NCBI GenBank assembly: GCA_965227035.1
Contig: OZ245724.1
Location: 2,356,001 to 2,420,000, forward strand
Length of the DNA: 64,000 bases
From: CBDDFQ01 sp965227035
GTDB lineage: Bacteria; Pseudomonadota; Gammaproteobacteria; Burkholderiales; Burkholderiaceae_C
Direction: 5' to 3'
Part shown: piece after piece, positions 8,642 through 17,090 of the stretch
How the letters are laid out: each line of letters begins with the position of its first letter
Numbering within the stretch: the first letter of the stretch is position 1
The notes under the pieces: model-generated
Database searches by the model: none
Told to the model about the DNA's origin: nothing
The model's input: the letters and a program-made list of their open reading frames with translations, nothing else
Translations under genes and position numbers: made by a program

Positions 8642-9724
8642 GGTAATAGCCGCAAGGTGATGCAGACCATCACCGAAAGTCATCTCCACTTGCGTGAGAC
8701 GCTTGAAGTAGAAGCTCAGGTCGTACTCGTCTGTCACGCCTATTCCCCCGTGCAATTGCACAGCCTGCTTACCCACGAACTGCATCGATTGCGATAGTTG
8801 GTACTTCGCCTGCGACAACGCAAGCCGACGCAGGGACGGCTCGTCGTGCAATCGCAGACTCGCGTAATAACTCATGGAGCGCGCAAGCTCGACCTGCATC
8901 TTCATGTCGGCCACACGATGCCGCAGCGCTTGTAGCGTTGCGAGCGGCGCTCCGAACTGCTGGCGTGTCGTCAGATAGCCCACCGTCATCTTGAGGGCCG
9001 TCTCCATTGCCCCCACCGCTTCCGCACAGGATGCGGCGATGCCGATACCCACAGCCCATTCCAGCGCGTCGAAGCCATCCAGAGCGATAAGACTTCCCTT
9101 CGCGTGCTCGAACTTCACCGAAGCCGAACGCGCGCCATCGAGCGTCGAATAACTTTGGGTCGTTACGCCTTGCTGCTCCCGCTCGACAATGAAAAGTGCG
9201 AGCTTTCCGTCGATCCGCGCCGGGACCAGAAAAGCGCGCGCCAGATCCCCGGCGGGCACGTTGTCTTTCGTGCCGCTTATCTGGAATTCGTCGTCCTTCG
9301 ACAAGACTGCGGTCGCCTCGCAAACATCGAGTCGATAACGTGCGGCCCGCTCCTGATATGCAAGTGTCACCACCGCATCACCCGATGCAATCGCCGGCAG
9401 CCAGTTCTCTTGAATCTGCTTAGACGCGAACTTCGCGATGGTCTGGCTCGTCATGAACGCCTGAGCCAGTGGCTCAAGCACCGCGTTGCGACCGAACTCC
9501 TCCATGACCACCATCGATTCGATGGCACCCATACCCATGCCGCCATGCTCGTCGCCGATGTTCAAGCCGAGCAAACCGAGGTCTGCGAACGATGACCAGA
9601 CTTCCTTTGCGAACCCACCTTCCAATACGATTTTTCTACGGCGGGTCGGTGAATATTCTTTCTCCATCCAGCGCGCCACGGCGTTGCGCAGCTCGATCTG
9701 GTCGCTGTTGAAATCAAAGTCCAT
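8624..9724 (-). CDS. Acyl-CoA dehydrogenase, smaller partner subunit
   Basis: 366 residues from ATG 9724, overlapping the upstream dehydrogenase gene by 11 nt. The fold is the acyl-CoA dehydrogenase family (flavin-dependent alpha,beta-desaturation): MDFDFNSDQIELRNAVARW at the N-terminus, LGLNIGDEHGGMGMG in the first domain, and QLHGGIGVTDEYDLSFYFKRL near the C-terminus. Paired, divergent acyl-CoA dehydrogenase genes such as these typically form a heteromeric enzyme (as in pimeloyl-CoA or steroid side-chain systems). In this island a fitting substrate would be a dihydrocinnamoyl-type CoA ester, giving the unsaturated ester used by the lyase at 13975. The substrate is inferred. Confidence 0.82.
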   Translation of the reverse strand: MDFDFNSDQIELRNAVARWMEKEYSPTRRRKIVLEGGFAKEVWSSFADLGLLGLNIGDEHGGMGMGAIESMVVMEEFGRNAVLEPLAQAFMTSQTIAKFASKQIQENWLPAIASGDAVVTLAYQERAARYRLDVCEATAVLSKDDEFQISGTKDNVPAGDLARAFLVPARIDGKLALFIVEREQQGVTTQSYSTLDGARSASVKFEHAKGSLIALDGFDALEWAVGIGIAASCAEAVGAMETALKMTVGYLTTRQQFGAPLATLQALRHRVADMKMQVELARSMSYYASLRLHDEPSLRRLALSQAKYQLSQSMQFVGKQAVQLHGGIGVTDEYDLSFYFKRLTQVEMTFGDGLHHLAAITEMQFA

Positions 9725-10916
9725 TTGAGCCCCCTTGGCTGAATACGACTTGCGCAACGATGTTCTTCTGGACTTCGTTCGCACCGCCGTAAATCGTGGT
9801 TTTGCGTTGCTTGAAGAATGTCGATGCCAATGTCGCGTAGTCGATCGCGCCGCCAGGGAAAGAGCCCTGCCACCCGGCTGTCATCGCATCCTCGATCCAC
9901 GGTAGTCCGTAAGGCCCTGCGATCATCAACATCAGCTCGGTGTAACGCTGCGTGATCTCGCTGCCGCGTATCTTCAGAAGGCCTGCGATATCGAGCGGAT
10001 TGCGCCCCGATTTTTCTGCCGACAAGACGCGCAGCACCAGCATCTCGAGTGCTTGCACATCTACTTCGAGTTTGGACACCTCATCGCGAAGGCGGGTGTC
10101 GCTGGTCAGTCCTTCGGCCCTTAGCAAACGCTTCACACGGGCCAACTCGAACTTGCTTCGGTTGATGTCCGCAATGCTGGTTCGCTCATGAGCGAGCAGA
10201 TGCTTCGCATAGTTCCATCCCTTGTTTTCCTCCCCGAGCAGGTTCTCGATCGGGACCTTCACGTTGTCGAGGAACACATCGTTCACATCGCACTCGCCGT
10301 CCATGAGCTTGATCGGACGCACCGTCACACCAGGCGACTTCATGTCGATCAACAGGAACGAGATGCCGGCCTGCTGCTTGCCCTCGGTGCTGGTGCGAAC
10401 CAGGCAGAACATCCAGTCGCCCCATTGGCCCATGGTGGTCCAGGTCTTCTGGCCGTTCACCAGATAGTGATCGCCCTTGTTTTCTGCGCGTGTGCGTAGC
10501 GATGCAAGATCGGATCCGGCACCCGGCTCGCTGTAGCCCTGACTCCACCAGACCTCGCCACTTCCGATGCCTGGAAGAAAGCGCTTTTTCTGCTCGTCGG
10601 TGCCATAGGCCATGAGAATCGGCGCGACCATCACGGGTCCGAAGGGCACGAGCCTCGGCGCGCCAGCCAATGCGCATTGCTCCTCGAACAAATGCTTCTG
10701 GATTCCATTCCAGCCCGGACCACCGTGTTCCTTCGGCCAGCCGTATCCGAGCCATCCTTCTTTGCCGAGAATCTTTGCCCAGCGCTGGTGATCGTCTCGA
10801 TGCAAGCGCTGACCGTTCTTGACCTTAGATGAAATATCCGCCGGAAGATTCGCGGCGACCCATGCGCGCATGCGCTCGCGAAACTGCTCTTCTTCGGCTG
10901 TGAATGCCAGATCCAT
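9714..10916 (-). CDS. Acyl-CoA dehydrogenase, larger partner subunit
   Basis: 400 residues from ATG 10916 (MDLAFTAEEEQFRERMRAW). Family landmarks: WPKEHGGPGW, the FAD/substrate segment QGYSEPGAGSDLAS, the TWTTMGQWGDW stretch, and the C-terminal YGGANEVQKNI. That last motif has Gly where short and medium chain enzymes carry the catalytic Glu, as is common in the paired bacterial dehydrogenases, so the base must come from elsewhere (possibly helix G, or the partner). Its stop lies inside the start of the smaller subunit gene, so the two are co-made. It lies 16 nt downstream of the MarR gene. Confidence 0.85.
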   Translation of the reverse strand: MDLAFTAEEEQFRERMRAWVAANLPADISSKVKNGQRLHRDDHQRWAKILGKEGWLGYGWPKEHGGPGWNGIQKHLFEEQCALAGAPRLVPFGPVMVAPILMAYGTDEQKKRFLPGIGSGEVWWSQGYSEPGAGSDLASLRTRAENKGDHYLVNGQKTWTTMGQWGDWMFCLVRTSTEGKQQAGISFLLIDMKSPGVTVRPIKLMDGECDVNDVFLDNVKVPIENLLGEENKGWNYAKHLLAHERTSIADINRSKFELARVKRLLRAEGLTSDTRLRDEVSKLEVDVQALEMLVLRVLSAEKSGRNPLDIAGLLKIRGSEITQRYTELMLMIAGPYGLPWIEDAMTAGWQGSFPGGAIDYATLASTFFKQRKTTIYGGANEVQKNIVAQVVFSQGGSNGL

Positions 10917-10932
10917 GAATGACTCTTTCCGA

Positions 10933-11406
10933 TTATTTCTTCTGTCTTTGCGGACTGCCGAGGTCATGCAACGCGGCCCGCATGGCAATGAGAAGTTCCG
11001 GATCCAGGTGCCCGAAAGTCTCGCGTTCGACTCGTCGCATGGCAGCCTCGCCGGCCGCGACCGCCTTACGGCCCTTGTCGGTGAGCGTCACCTGAAGGAT
11101 TCGCCGATTCTCGGGGTGCTCGGCGCGTTCGATCATTTCACGATCTGCGAGTGCGTTGAGCAACTGCCCCATGCCCTGCGGCGATTTGTAGAAGCGACGC
11201 GCTAGATCGGCAGACGAGATGCCGGCTCGCTTCTTGAGCATGATCAGAATCGTCAACTGCAAACCTGTGAGGCCGATCGGTTTCAGCGCGGGCTCGAACT
11301 TCAATCGCAGCAGATGGAATGACTGCACCAGCAACCAAGAGTTGCTCAGCGACTCCGATGGCATCGCGTATCCGGTGGGATCGCGCTGCTTCAACACCGC
11401 ACTCAT
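10933..11406 (-). CDS. MarR-family transcriptional regulator
   Basis: 157 residues, the usual MarR size. The winged helix-turn-helix is visible at about residues 45-100 (LTGLQLTILIMLKKRAGISSADLARRF, then the wing before RRILQVTLTDKGR). The start ATG at 11406 overlaps the aldehyde dehydrogenase stop (ATGA). MarR proteins next to ferulate genes (FerC in Sphingobium SYK-6) repress the ferBA-type operon until a hydroxycinnamoyl-CoA binds. The same arrangement here makes it the likely regulator of the divergent promoter region at 13765-13974. The role is inferred from context. Confidence 0.88.
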   Translation of the reverse strand: MSAVLKQRDPTGYAMPSESLSNSWLLVQSFHLLRLKFEPALKPIGLTGLQLTILIMLKKRAGISSADLARRFYKSPQGMGQLLNALADREMIERAEHPENRRILQVTLTDKGRKAVAAGEAAMRRVERETFGHLDPELLIAMRAALHDLGSPQRQKK

Positions 11407-12872
11407 GGCGATGGGGCCTGCGCCACGTATTTGGTCACCAGATAAGCCTCCATGCCTTCGATGCCGCCTTCGCTGCCGTAGCCACTGTCTTTCACGCCGC
11501 CGAACGGAGATTCGGCCACCGCGATCATGAAGGTGTTGATTCCCAGCATGCCGGTCTCGACCTTGTCCTGAAGCCGCGTAATGCGATCTGCGTTGTTGGT
11601 GAAGGCGTAGGCAGCCAGGCCGTAAGGCAAAGAATTAGCAAGTGCAATGGCTTCTTCTTCGGTGTCGAAAGGCGCGACCAAAGCAAGTGGTCCGAATGGC
11701 TCTTCGGTCATGACCTTCGCGTTACCGGGAATGTTCTTGAGCACCGTCGGCTCGAAGAAAAATCCATCCGACTTCATGCGTTTCCCGCCTGCTGCAATGT
11801 CGGCGCCTTTGGACACGGCTTCATCTACCAGCGAGGCCATCACATCGACACGGCGACTGCTGGCAAGCGGCCCCATCTGACTGGTTGCTTCGGTCGATGC
11901 ACCGGTGTTCATGGCCGAGGTGACTTTCGCCATGGCTGCCACGAACTTGTCGTGAATGCCGCGCTGAACGAAGAAGCGCGTAGGCGATGTACACACTTGG
12001 CCCGCATTGCGAAACTTGCCCATCGCGCAAGCCTTGGCGGCGTTGTCTACATCGACGTCATCGAATACGAGAACAGGTGCGTGACCGCCCAGTTCCAGGG
12101 TCACGCGCTTTACATTTTTCGCGGCGAGTCCGGCAATGATTCTTCCGACCGGAACACTGCCGGTGAAGGTGACTTTGCGCACTATCGGCGACTCGATGAG
12201 ATACGTGGACACTTCCGACGGCACACCGAACACCACATTCAACACGCCCGCAGGCAGACCGACTTCTTCAAAGATCTTCGCCATCATGATCACGCCTGCA
12301 GGCGTTTCCTCCGATGGCTTGATGATGATCGAGCATCCGGCAGACAGCGCGCCTGCAATCTTGCGAGCCGGGATCATCGTCGGGAAATTCCAGGGGGTGA
12401 ACGCGGCCACCACGCCGACCGGTTGTTTCAATACGAGCTGCCTCCATCCGGCTTCACGCGATGGAATCACTCGTCCGTAAAGACGACGGGCTTCGTCGCC
12501 GCACCAGTCCACGACATCGGCGGCCGCGAACACTTCGCCCTTGCCTTCGGCCAACGGTTTGCCCTGTTCCAGCGAAATGCATTCTCCGATGATGTCTGCA
12601 CGTTGTCGCATCAACGACGCGGCACGACGAAGCAAAGCGCCGCGTTCGGTGGCTGGAACTTCGCGCCAGACCGCAAAACCCTTTTCGGCCGCTTTCAGTG
12701 CATCGTCCAGATCGGACTTCGATGCGTGAGTGAGTTCTTTCAGCACGGTTCCGGTCGACGGGTTGTAAACCGGCTCGGTCTTTCGTCCGTCGCCTGTTCG
12801 CCATTTGCCCTCGATGAACAATCCCAGATCGGGGTAATTGCCGGATGTCTTGATGGGTGGGTTGCTGGTCAT
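11403..12872 (-). CDS. NAD(P)-dependent aldehyde dehydrogenase (SSADH-like; candidate aromatic aldehyde dehydrogenase)
   Basis: 489 residues from ATG 12872; GGAGACG lies just upstream. The aldehyde dehydrogenase catalytic Cys294 is in NAGQVCTS and the general-base Glu in TLELGGHAP. FTPWNFP and FTGSVPVGR are the usual cofactor-site segments. Sequence style is closest to succinate-semialdehyde dehydrogenases, a group that also includes vanillin and benzaldehyde dehydrogenases. Lying opposite a hydroxycinnamoyl-CoA lyase, it would oxidise the aldehyde product (vanillin or a benzaldehyde) to the acid. Enzyme class is firm, substrate inferred. Confidence 0.87.
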   Translation of the reverse strand: MTSNPPIKTSGNYPDLGLFIEGKWRTGDGRKTEPVYNPSTGTVLKELTHASKSDLDDALKAAEKGFAVWREVPATERGALLRRAASLMRQRADIIGECISLEQGKPLAEGKGEVFAAADVVDWCGDEARRLYGRVIPSREAGWRQLVLKQPVGVVAAFTPWNFPTMIPARKIAGALSAGCSIIIKPSEETPAGVIMMAKIFEEVGLPAGVLNVVFGVPSEVSTYLIESPIVRKVTFTGSVPVGRIIAGLAAKNVKRVTLELGGHAPVLVFDDVDVDNAAKACAMGKFRNAGQVCTSPTRFFVQRGIHDKFVAAMAKVTSAMNTGASTEATSQMGPLASSRRVDVMASLVDEAVSKGADIAAGGKRMKSDGFFFEPTVLKNIPGNAKVMTEEPFGPLALVAPFDTEEEAIALANSLPYGLAAYAFTNNADRITRLQDKVETGMLGINTFMIAVAESPFGGVKDSGYGSEGGIEGMEAYLVTKYVAQAPSP

Positions 12873-12912
12873 TGTTCGTCTCCTGTTGTCGATCGGTTGT
12901 TTGTTCGGCGAT

Positions 12913-13764
12913 TCAAATAGACCCGAGAAGAATCGAATTGAAGAGCTCGGGTTGCTCGTACATGACCCAGTGGCCCGCACCGGGAACGACATGGCGCTGC
13001 GAGTCGGGCCTGCGTGCCGCAAGCGCTGCCATCTGCTTTTCTGCGGCTCCGTTCGGGCCGCTTCCGAGCGCATCGAATTCGCCACGAATGGCCACCAGCG
13101 GACAGCTGATTCTTTCTACTGCACGCTCCAGACCGTCGTGTGAAAAGTCGGTGGGCCTGACAGTCGAGCGGCGAATATTTTCGGCGTGCAGATCGATTGC
13201 GCGATCGTCTATGGTGCGTTCGTCCTTGAGCATCACCACGCCGAGATTGTGTTGATGAACCGCACGTTCTTCGTCCGCAGCCAAGTTCTTCCAGCCCTTC
13301 ATTCCCTGCGGAAATTGAGGAACGAGTCCATCGAAAGTTCCACGAATCAGCACGACCCGATCGAAGCGTTCCGGCTCGGCAAGCGCCATGCCCTCAGCGA
13401 GTAGCGCGCCGAAGGAAAAACCGACCAGCGTGATTTTCCGGTTGCCGACGATCAATCCAACATCCTTGAGCATCAGCTTCGCCAGCTTGAGGAAATTTCG
13501 CTCGCCTAAATCTTTCGAATCGCCATTCCCCGGCAGATCTGGGACAAGCACGGTAAATCGGTCGGCCAGCGCCTCGATGTTAGCGATCCAGTGAGTCCAC
13601 GAACCGGAACTTCCGTGCAGAAGCAGCACGACCGGCTTTTCACCCGATTCACCTGACTCACCCCATTTGCGCCAGACAGTGCCGGTGCCGGCACCGGGGG
13701 TGACCACTCTTGCGGCGCCGTCGAGTTTGGCAGTCCACTGTGAAGTGTCGGTAGTTGTGTTCAA
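12913..13764 (-). CDS. Alpha/beta hydrolase (possible esterase)
   Basis: 283 residues starting at a TTG (13764) with a good GGAGA site 7 nt upstream; no better start is available. The core is an alpha/beta hydrolase: HGSSGSWTHW oxyanion loop, nucleophile elbow GFSFG with Ser117, and a late GAGHWVMYEQP with the catalytic His. No signal peptide. It is the first gene of a five-gene leftward operon (hydrolase, aldehyde dehydrogenase, marR, two acyl-CoA dehydrogenases). A cytoplasmic esterase releasing a cinnamic-type acid, or a thioesterase, would suit the context. A short in-frame repeat (GESGESGE) occurs near residue 37. Confidence 0.78.
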   Translation of the reverse strand: MNTTTDTSQWTAKLDGAARVVTPGAGTGTVWRKWGESGESGEKPVVLLLHGSSGSWTHWIANIEALADRFTVLVPDLPGNGDSKDLGERNFLKLAKLMLKDVGLIVGNRKITLVGFSFGALLAEGMALAEPERFDRVVLIRGTFDGLVPQFPQGMKGWKNLAADEERAVHQHNLGVVMLKDERTIDDRAIDLHAENIRRSTVRPTDFSHDGLERAVERISCPLVAIRGEFDALGSGPNGAAEKQMAALAARRPDSQRHVVPGAGHWVMYEQPELFNSILLGSI

Positions 13765-13788
13765 GCGCGTGTCTCCAATGTTTTTCCG

Positions 13789-13808
13789 TCACGAAATTTA
13801 TTACGTGA
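13789..13808. promoter_or_regulatory. 20-bp imperfect palindrome, candidate MarR operator in divergent promoter region
   Basis: TCACGAAATTTATTACGTGA pairs at 8 of 10 positions about its centre, with perfect TCACG/CGTGA ends. It lies 25 bp upstream of the leftward hydrolase start and 166 bp upstream of the rightward lyase gene, in the 210-bp gap that must hold both promoters. Size and AT-rich centre are typical of MarR sites, and a MarR gene is the third gene of the leftward operon. No clear sigma-70 hexamers could be assigned. Confidence 0.5.
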
Positions 13809-13974
13809 TCTAAGCGCAAACCCTGATTCTGAAATAAAGGTCGCTGATATAAAGTTTATTTACATTGAAGCCGCCACGCAACACGGTGTTTACGCCAATA
13901 AGCGAAACGACCTAAGCACAGCGAGCTCGATCTGACAAACGGTATCCACAGCAATCTATCCAAGGAGTTATTCG

Positions 13975-14844
13975 ATGAACGACGCAGTCAAAGAAAAAGC
14001 AGCACCTATTTCGGCCGAAGAAGCGGCAGCCATCCAGAAAGACGCAGTTTTGCTGCACCGCGAGAACGGCATTGCATGGGTCACCATCAACCGCCCCACC
14101 AAGCGCAACGCCATCAATCCTCCGGTCGTGTATCGCATGGTCGAGATCCTGGCCGAACTCGAAGTGGATGACTCGGTGAAAGTGGTCGTGCTCACCGGCG
14201 CAGGTAACGCATTCAGCGCCGGCATGGACCTTCGCGACTACTTCCGTGCAACCGATGGCAAGCCCTCGGAGCAACTCAAGCTTTTCCGCGCAAACGCGCA
14301 GTGGCAATGGAAGCAACTGCGCTTCTATTCGAAGCCCACCATTGCCATGGTCAACGGCTACTGCTTCGGTGGCGCGTTCACCCCGCTGGTCTCCTGCGAT
14401 CTGGCTATTGCATCCGACGACGCGACCTTCGGCCTGTCCGAAATCAACTGGGGAATCATTCCCGCTGGCGTCGTGAACCGTGCTGTCGCCCAGCTGGTGA
14501 ACGAGCGCGATGCCATGTACTACGTCATGACCGGCGAGCCCTTCAACGGCAAGCGCGCAGCGCAAATGGGTCTGGTGAACGAATCGGTTCCCGCAGACAA
14601 ATTAAAGGAACGCGTCGTCGCGCTGGCCGAGGTCCTGAAGGCGAAGAACCCCACGGTTCTGCGTGCCGCGAAGATCGCTTATCGCAATGCGCAAGAGATG
14701 ACCTGGGAACAGGCCAACGACTACCTCATGGCCAAGAACGATCAGGCCATGCTGCAGGATTCAGAGAACGGCCGCAACACCGCCATGGCTCAGTTCCTCG
14801 ATCACAAGACCTTCCGTCCCGGACTCGAAACCTACACACGATGA
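13975..14844 (+). CDS. ferB: Hydroxycinnamoyl-CoA hydratase/lyase-like enzyme (FerB/Ech type)
   Basis: 289 residues, with AAGGAG upstream of ATG 13975. The crotonase-family enzyme of this type adds water to feruloyl-, coumaroyl- or caffeoyl-CoA and splits the product into an aldehyde and acetyl-CoA. Similarity to the characterised Pseudomonas enzyme runs through the whole length: AGMDLRDYFR, QWQWKQLRFYSKPTIAMVNG, FGLSEINWGI with the catalytic Glu156, and the C-terminal GRNTAMAQFLDHK. Tyr89 of the phenol-binding pair is kept, but the second Tyr (Tyr239 in the Pseudomonas enzyme, recalled) is Met252, so the preferred ring substitution may differ. It overlaps the synthetase gene by 4 nt. Confidence 0.85.
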   Translation: MNDAVKEKAAPISAEEAAAIQKDAVLLHRENGIAWVTINRPTKRNAINPPVVYRMVEILAELEVDDSVKVVVLTGAGNAFSAGMDLRDYFRATDGKPSEQLKLFRANAQWQWKQLRFYSKPTIAMVNGYCFGGAFTPLVSCDLAIASDDATFGLSEINWGIIPAGVVNRAVAQLVNERDAMYYVMTGEPFNGKRAAQMGLVNESVPADKLKERVVALAEVLKAKNPTVLRAAKIAYRNAQEMTWEQANDYLMAKNDQAMLQDSENGRNTAMAQFLDHKTFRPGLETYTR

Positions 14845-16994
14845 ACGCTCGCGACATGTCCAAATCGCTGGAGTCCGATCGCGGTACCGAGAAGGAACTG
14901 ATGATCGGCCGACTGCTCGCGCCGAAGTCGATCGCCGTGGTTGGCGCTTCGCCTGACGCGAACTCGGTATCGGGTCGCGTGCGTCGCAATCTGAAGTTGA
15001 TGGGATATACCGGCAAGGTGTATCTGGTCAGTCGCACACGCGATGAAGTCGACGGCGAGAAATGCTTCAAGACGATCGACGATCTTCCGCATGGCATCGA
15101 CGCCGCGGTGCTGATCGTGCCGCAGGTGGCCGTCGAAGAATCGATCGAGTCCTGCGCACGTGTGGGCATCGGCGGTATCGCCGTGTTCGCATCCGGATTC
15201 GCAGAGGGTGGCGATGACGGCATTGCGCTGCAGAAACGCATCGGCGAGATCGCTCGCAAGAACGGCATCGCTTTGCTGGGCCCGAACTGCATGGGCCTGA
15301 TCAATTACGTCGAGAACACACCGCTTTCGTTCGAAGAATTCGAACTCGAGATGTGCGCCGATGGACCGCAGCTCTGCATCGTCGGGCAAAGCGGTGCAAT
15401 GACTGCGAACACGCGCCTTGCATTGATTGCACGTGGTCTGCGTGTGAGCTATTCGATCTCGACCGGCAACGAAGCCGCGTGCGGTGTCGAGCAGTTCATG
15501 TCGCATCTGGTGGAAAGCAAAGAGATCGATCTTTTCGCGATCTTTGCCGAAACGCTGCGCAACCCCCAGCTGTTTCTATCGACAGTTCGACGTGCGCGGG
15601 AGCTCGGCAAACCGGTCGTTCTCTTGCATACCGGACGAAGCAAGGAAGCGCAGGAGGCCGCGAAATCGCACACCGGTGCGCTGGCTGGCGACCATGACCT
15701 GATGCGCGCGCTCGTCTCGCGCGAAGGCGTCTCGGTAGTCGACACGCTCGATGAATTTTTCGATGTCACTGCAATTCTTGCGCGATATCCGAAGCCGATC
15801 TCTTCAATGGAAGCCGCGGTGATTTCCAACTCAGGAGCGCTGCGAGGAATCGCAATCGACATGAACGCGGATCTAGGCGTGAAGCTCGCTCGATTGAATC
15901 CAGACACGCTCGCATCGCTGGCTGCGGTGCTGCCCGCTTTCGTCACGCCCGACAACCCGCTCGACATCACGACTGCAGGCATGCAGAACCCGTGGCTGTT
16001 CGGCGAGTCGTCGCGTCTGGTGCTGGCCGATCCTAAAGTCGGCAGCCTGGTCATGGCGCTCATGGGCGGTCTCGGCGACTCGCAGGTCGCAAAAGCCGAA
16101 GCGATGATTCCGGCGCTTGCAAATGTCGACAAGCCGGTAGCGTTCGTGCTGATGGGCGACGAGACTCCGCTGGACCAACGTTTCCTCAAAATGACGCGCG
16201 ACAGTCACCTGCCATTCTTCCGCTCGCCCGACCGCGCTTTGCGTGCAATGGCGCATGTCCACAAGCGTGCGCAGGCCTTGATCGACGCCGAGCAGCGCGC
16301 CCCAAAGTCAACTGTGTCCACACAGCCTGCACTGAAGAGCGGCCCGCTTGCCGAATACAAGGGCAAGCAGTTGCTCAAGACCATCGGCATTGCCACACCG
16401 AAGGGTGAACTGGCAAAGACGGTCGATGACGCGATCGCGGTGGCCAGCAAGATCGGCTACCCAGTCGTTATCAAAGCTCAGGCGGATGAGCTGATGCACA
16501 AGAGCGACGTAGGCGGCGTGGCAGTTGGCATCAAGGACGATGCCGCGATGCGAGACGCATGGACACGCATGCAGGCCGACGTTGCCAAGGGCGCGCCGGG
16601 TCTGACTCTCGACGGCATTCTTGTCGAAGGAATGGCCTCGAAAGGCGTCGAAATGGTGCTCGGGGCACGACGCGATGAACAGTGGGGACTCGCGATTCTG
16701 ATCGGCATGGGCGGCGTGTGGATCGAGGCGCTCAACGATGTGCGATTGCTGCCGCCGGATCTATCGGAAGCGCAGATCGAGTCGGAGTTGAAGAAGCTCA
16801 AGGGTGCTGCCCTGCTCGATGGGATTCGCGGTCAGCCTGCCGTAGACACCAAGGCTTTGGCTGCGGCAGTTCGCAAGCTGTCCGACTTCCTTGTTTCGCA
16901 CGAAGAGATTGTCGAAGTGGACATCAATCCATTGCTCGCGCTGCCGCAAGGCAAGGGCGTGATTGCACTGGATGCCGTGTTCGTCTCGAAATGA
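14841..16994 (+). CDS. ferA: ADP-forming acyl-CoA synthetase (FerA-like)
   Basis: 717 residues from ATG 14841, which overlaps the lyase stop (ATGA). The domain order is that of fused NDP-forming acetyl/acyl-CoA synthetases: CoA-binding Rossmann domain (SIAVVGASP, about residues 30-150), succinyl-CoA-ligase-like domains with the phosphohistidine segment SHTGALAGDHD, and a C-terminal ATP-grasp domain (GYPVVIKAQ ... DGILVEGM ... LAILIGMGG). Feruloyl-CoA synthetase FerA of Sphingobium SYK-6 belongs to this family and pairs with FerB in the same way. It would activate the aromatic acid with ATP and CoA. Family certain, substrate inferred from the pairing. Confidence 0.85.
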   Translation: MNARDMSKSLESDRGTEKELMIGRLLAPKSIAVVGASPDANSVSGRVRRNLKLMGYTGKVYLVSRTRDEVDGEKCFKTIDDLPHGIDAAVLIVPQVAVEESIESCARVGIGGIAVFASGFAEGGDDGIALQKRIGEIARKNGIALLGPNCMGLINYVENTPLSFEEFELEMCADGPQLCIVGQSGAMTANTRLALIARGLRVSYSISTGNEAACGVEQFMSHLVESKEIDLFAIFAETLRNPQLFLSTVRRARELGKPVVLLHTGRSKEAQEAAKSHTGALAGDHDLMRALVSREGVSVVDTLDEFFDVTAILARYPKPISSMEAAVISNSGALRGIAIDMNADLGVKLARLNPDTLASLAAVLPAFVTPDNPLDITTAGMQNPWLFGESSRLVLADPKVGSLVMALMGGLGDSQVAKAEAMIPALANVDKPVAFVLMGDETPLDQRFLKMTRDSHLPFFRSPDRALRAMAHVHKRAQALIDAEQRAPKSTVSTQPALKSGPLAEYKGKQLLKTIGIATPKGELAKTVDDAIAVASKIGYPVVIKAQADELMHKSDVGGVAVGIKDDAAMRDAWTRMQADVAKGAPGLTLDGILVEGMASKGVEMVLGARRDEQWGLAILIGMGGVWIEALNDVRLLPPDLSEAQIESELKKLKGAALLDGIRGQPAVDTKALAAAVRKLSDFLVSHEEIVEVDINPLLALPQGKGVIALDAVFVSK

Positions 16995-17041
16995 CGCTGC
17001 AATTTTGATCGATCTAGGAGTTGTGATTCAGCAATAACCGG

Positions 17042-17063
17042 TCGGGATCGCGTCCCGAATTTT
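17042..17063 (+). terminator. Hairpin between synthetase and Bug genes
   Basis: TCGGGA-TCGCG-TCCCGA followed by ATTTT. The 6-bp stem with a short T-run lies 28 nt before the Bug start. It may act as a weak terminator, or as an mRNA stabiliser that lets the binding protein be made in different amounts from the enzymes. Confidence 0.4.
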
Positions 17064-17090
17064 CGACAGACATAAAGACAGGAGACAAAT

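Noticed and set aside
11319..12920. A 533-codon plus-strand open frame opposite the aldehyde dehydrogenase
   Set aside because: The minus-strand product has the catalytic Cys294 and cofactor motifs; the plus-strand product has His/Arg-rich random composition and no start signal.
13640..13665. Tandem GESGESGE-type repeat in the hydrolase as a functional repeat
   Set aside because: Only two short units with no wider pattern; most likely neutral slippage near the N-terminus.
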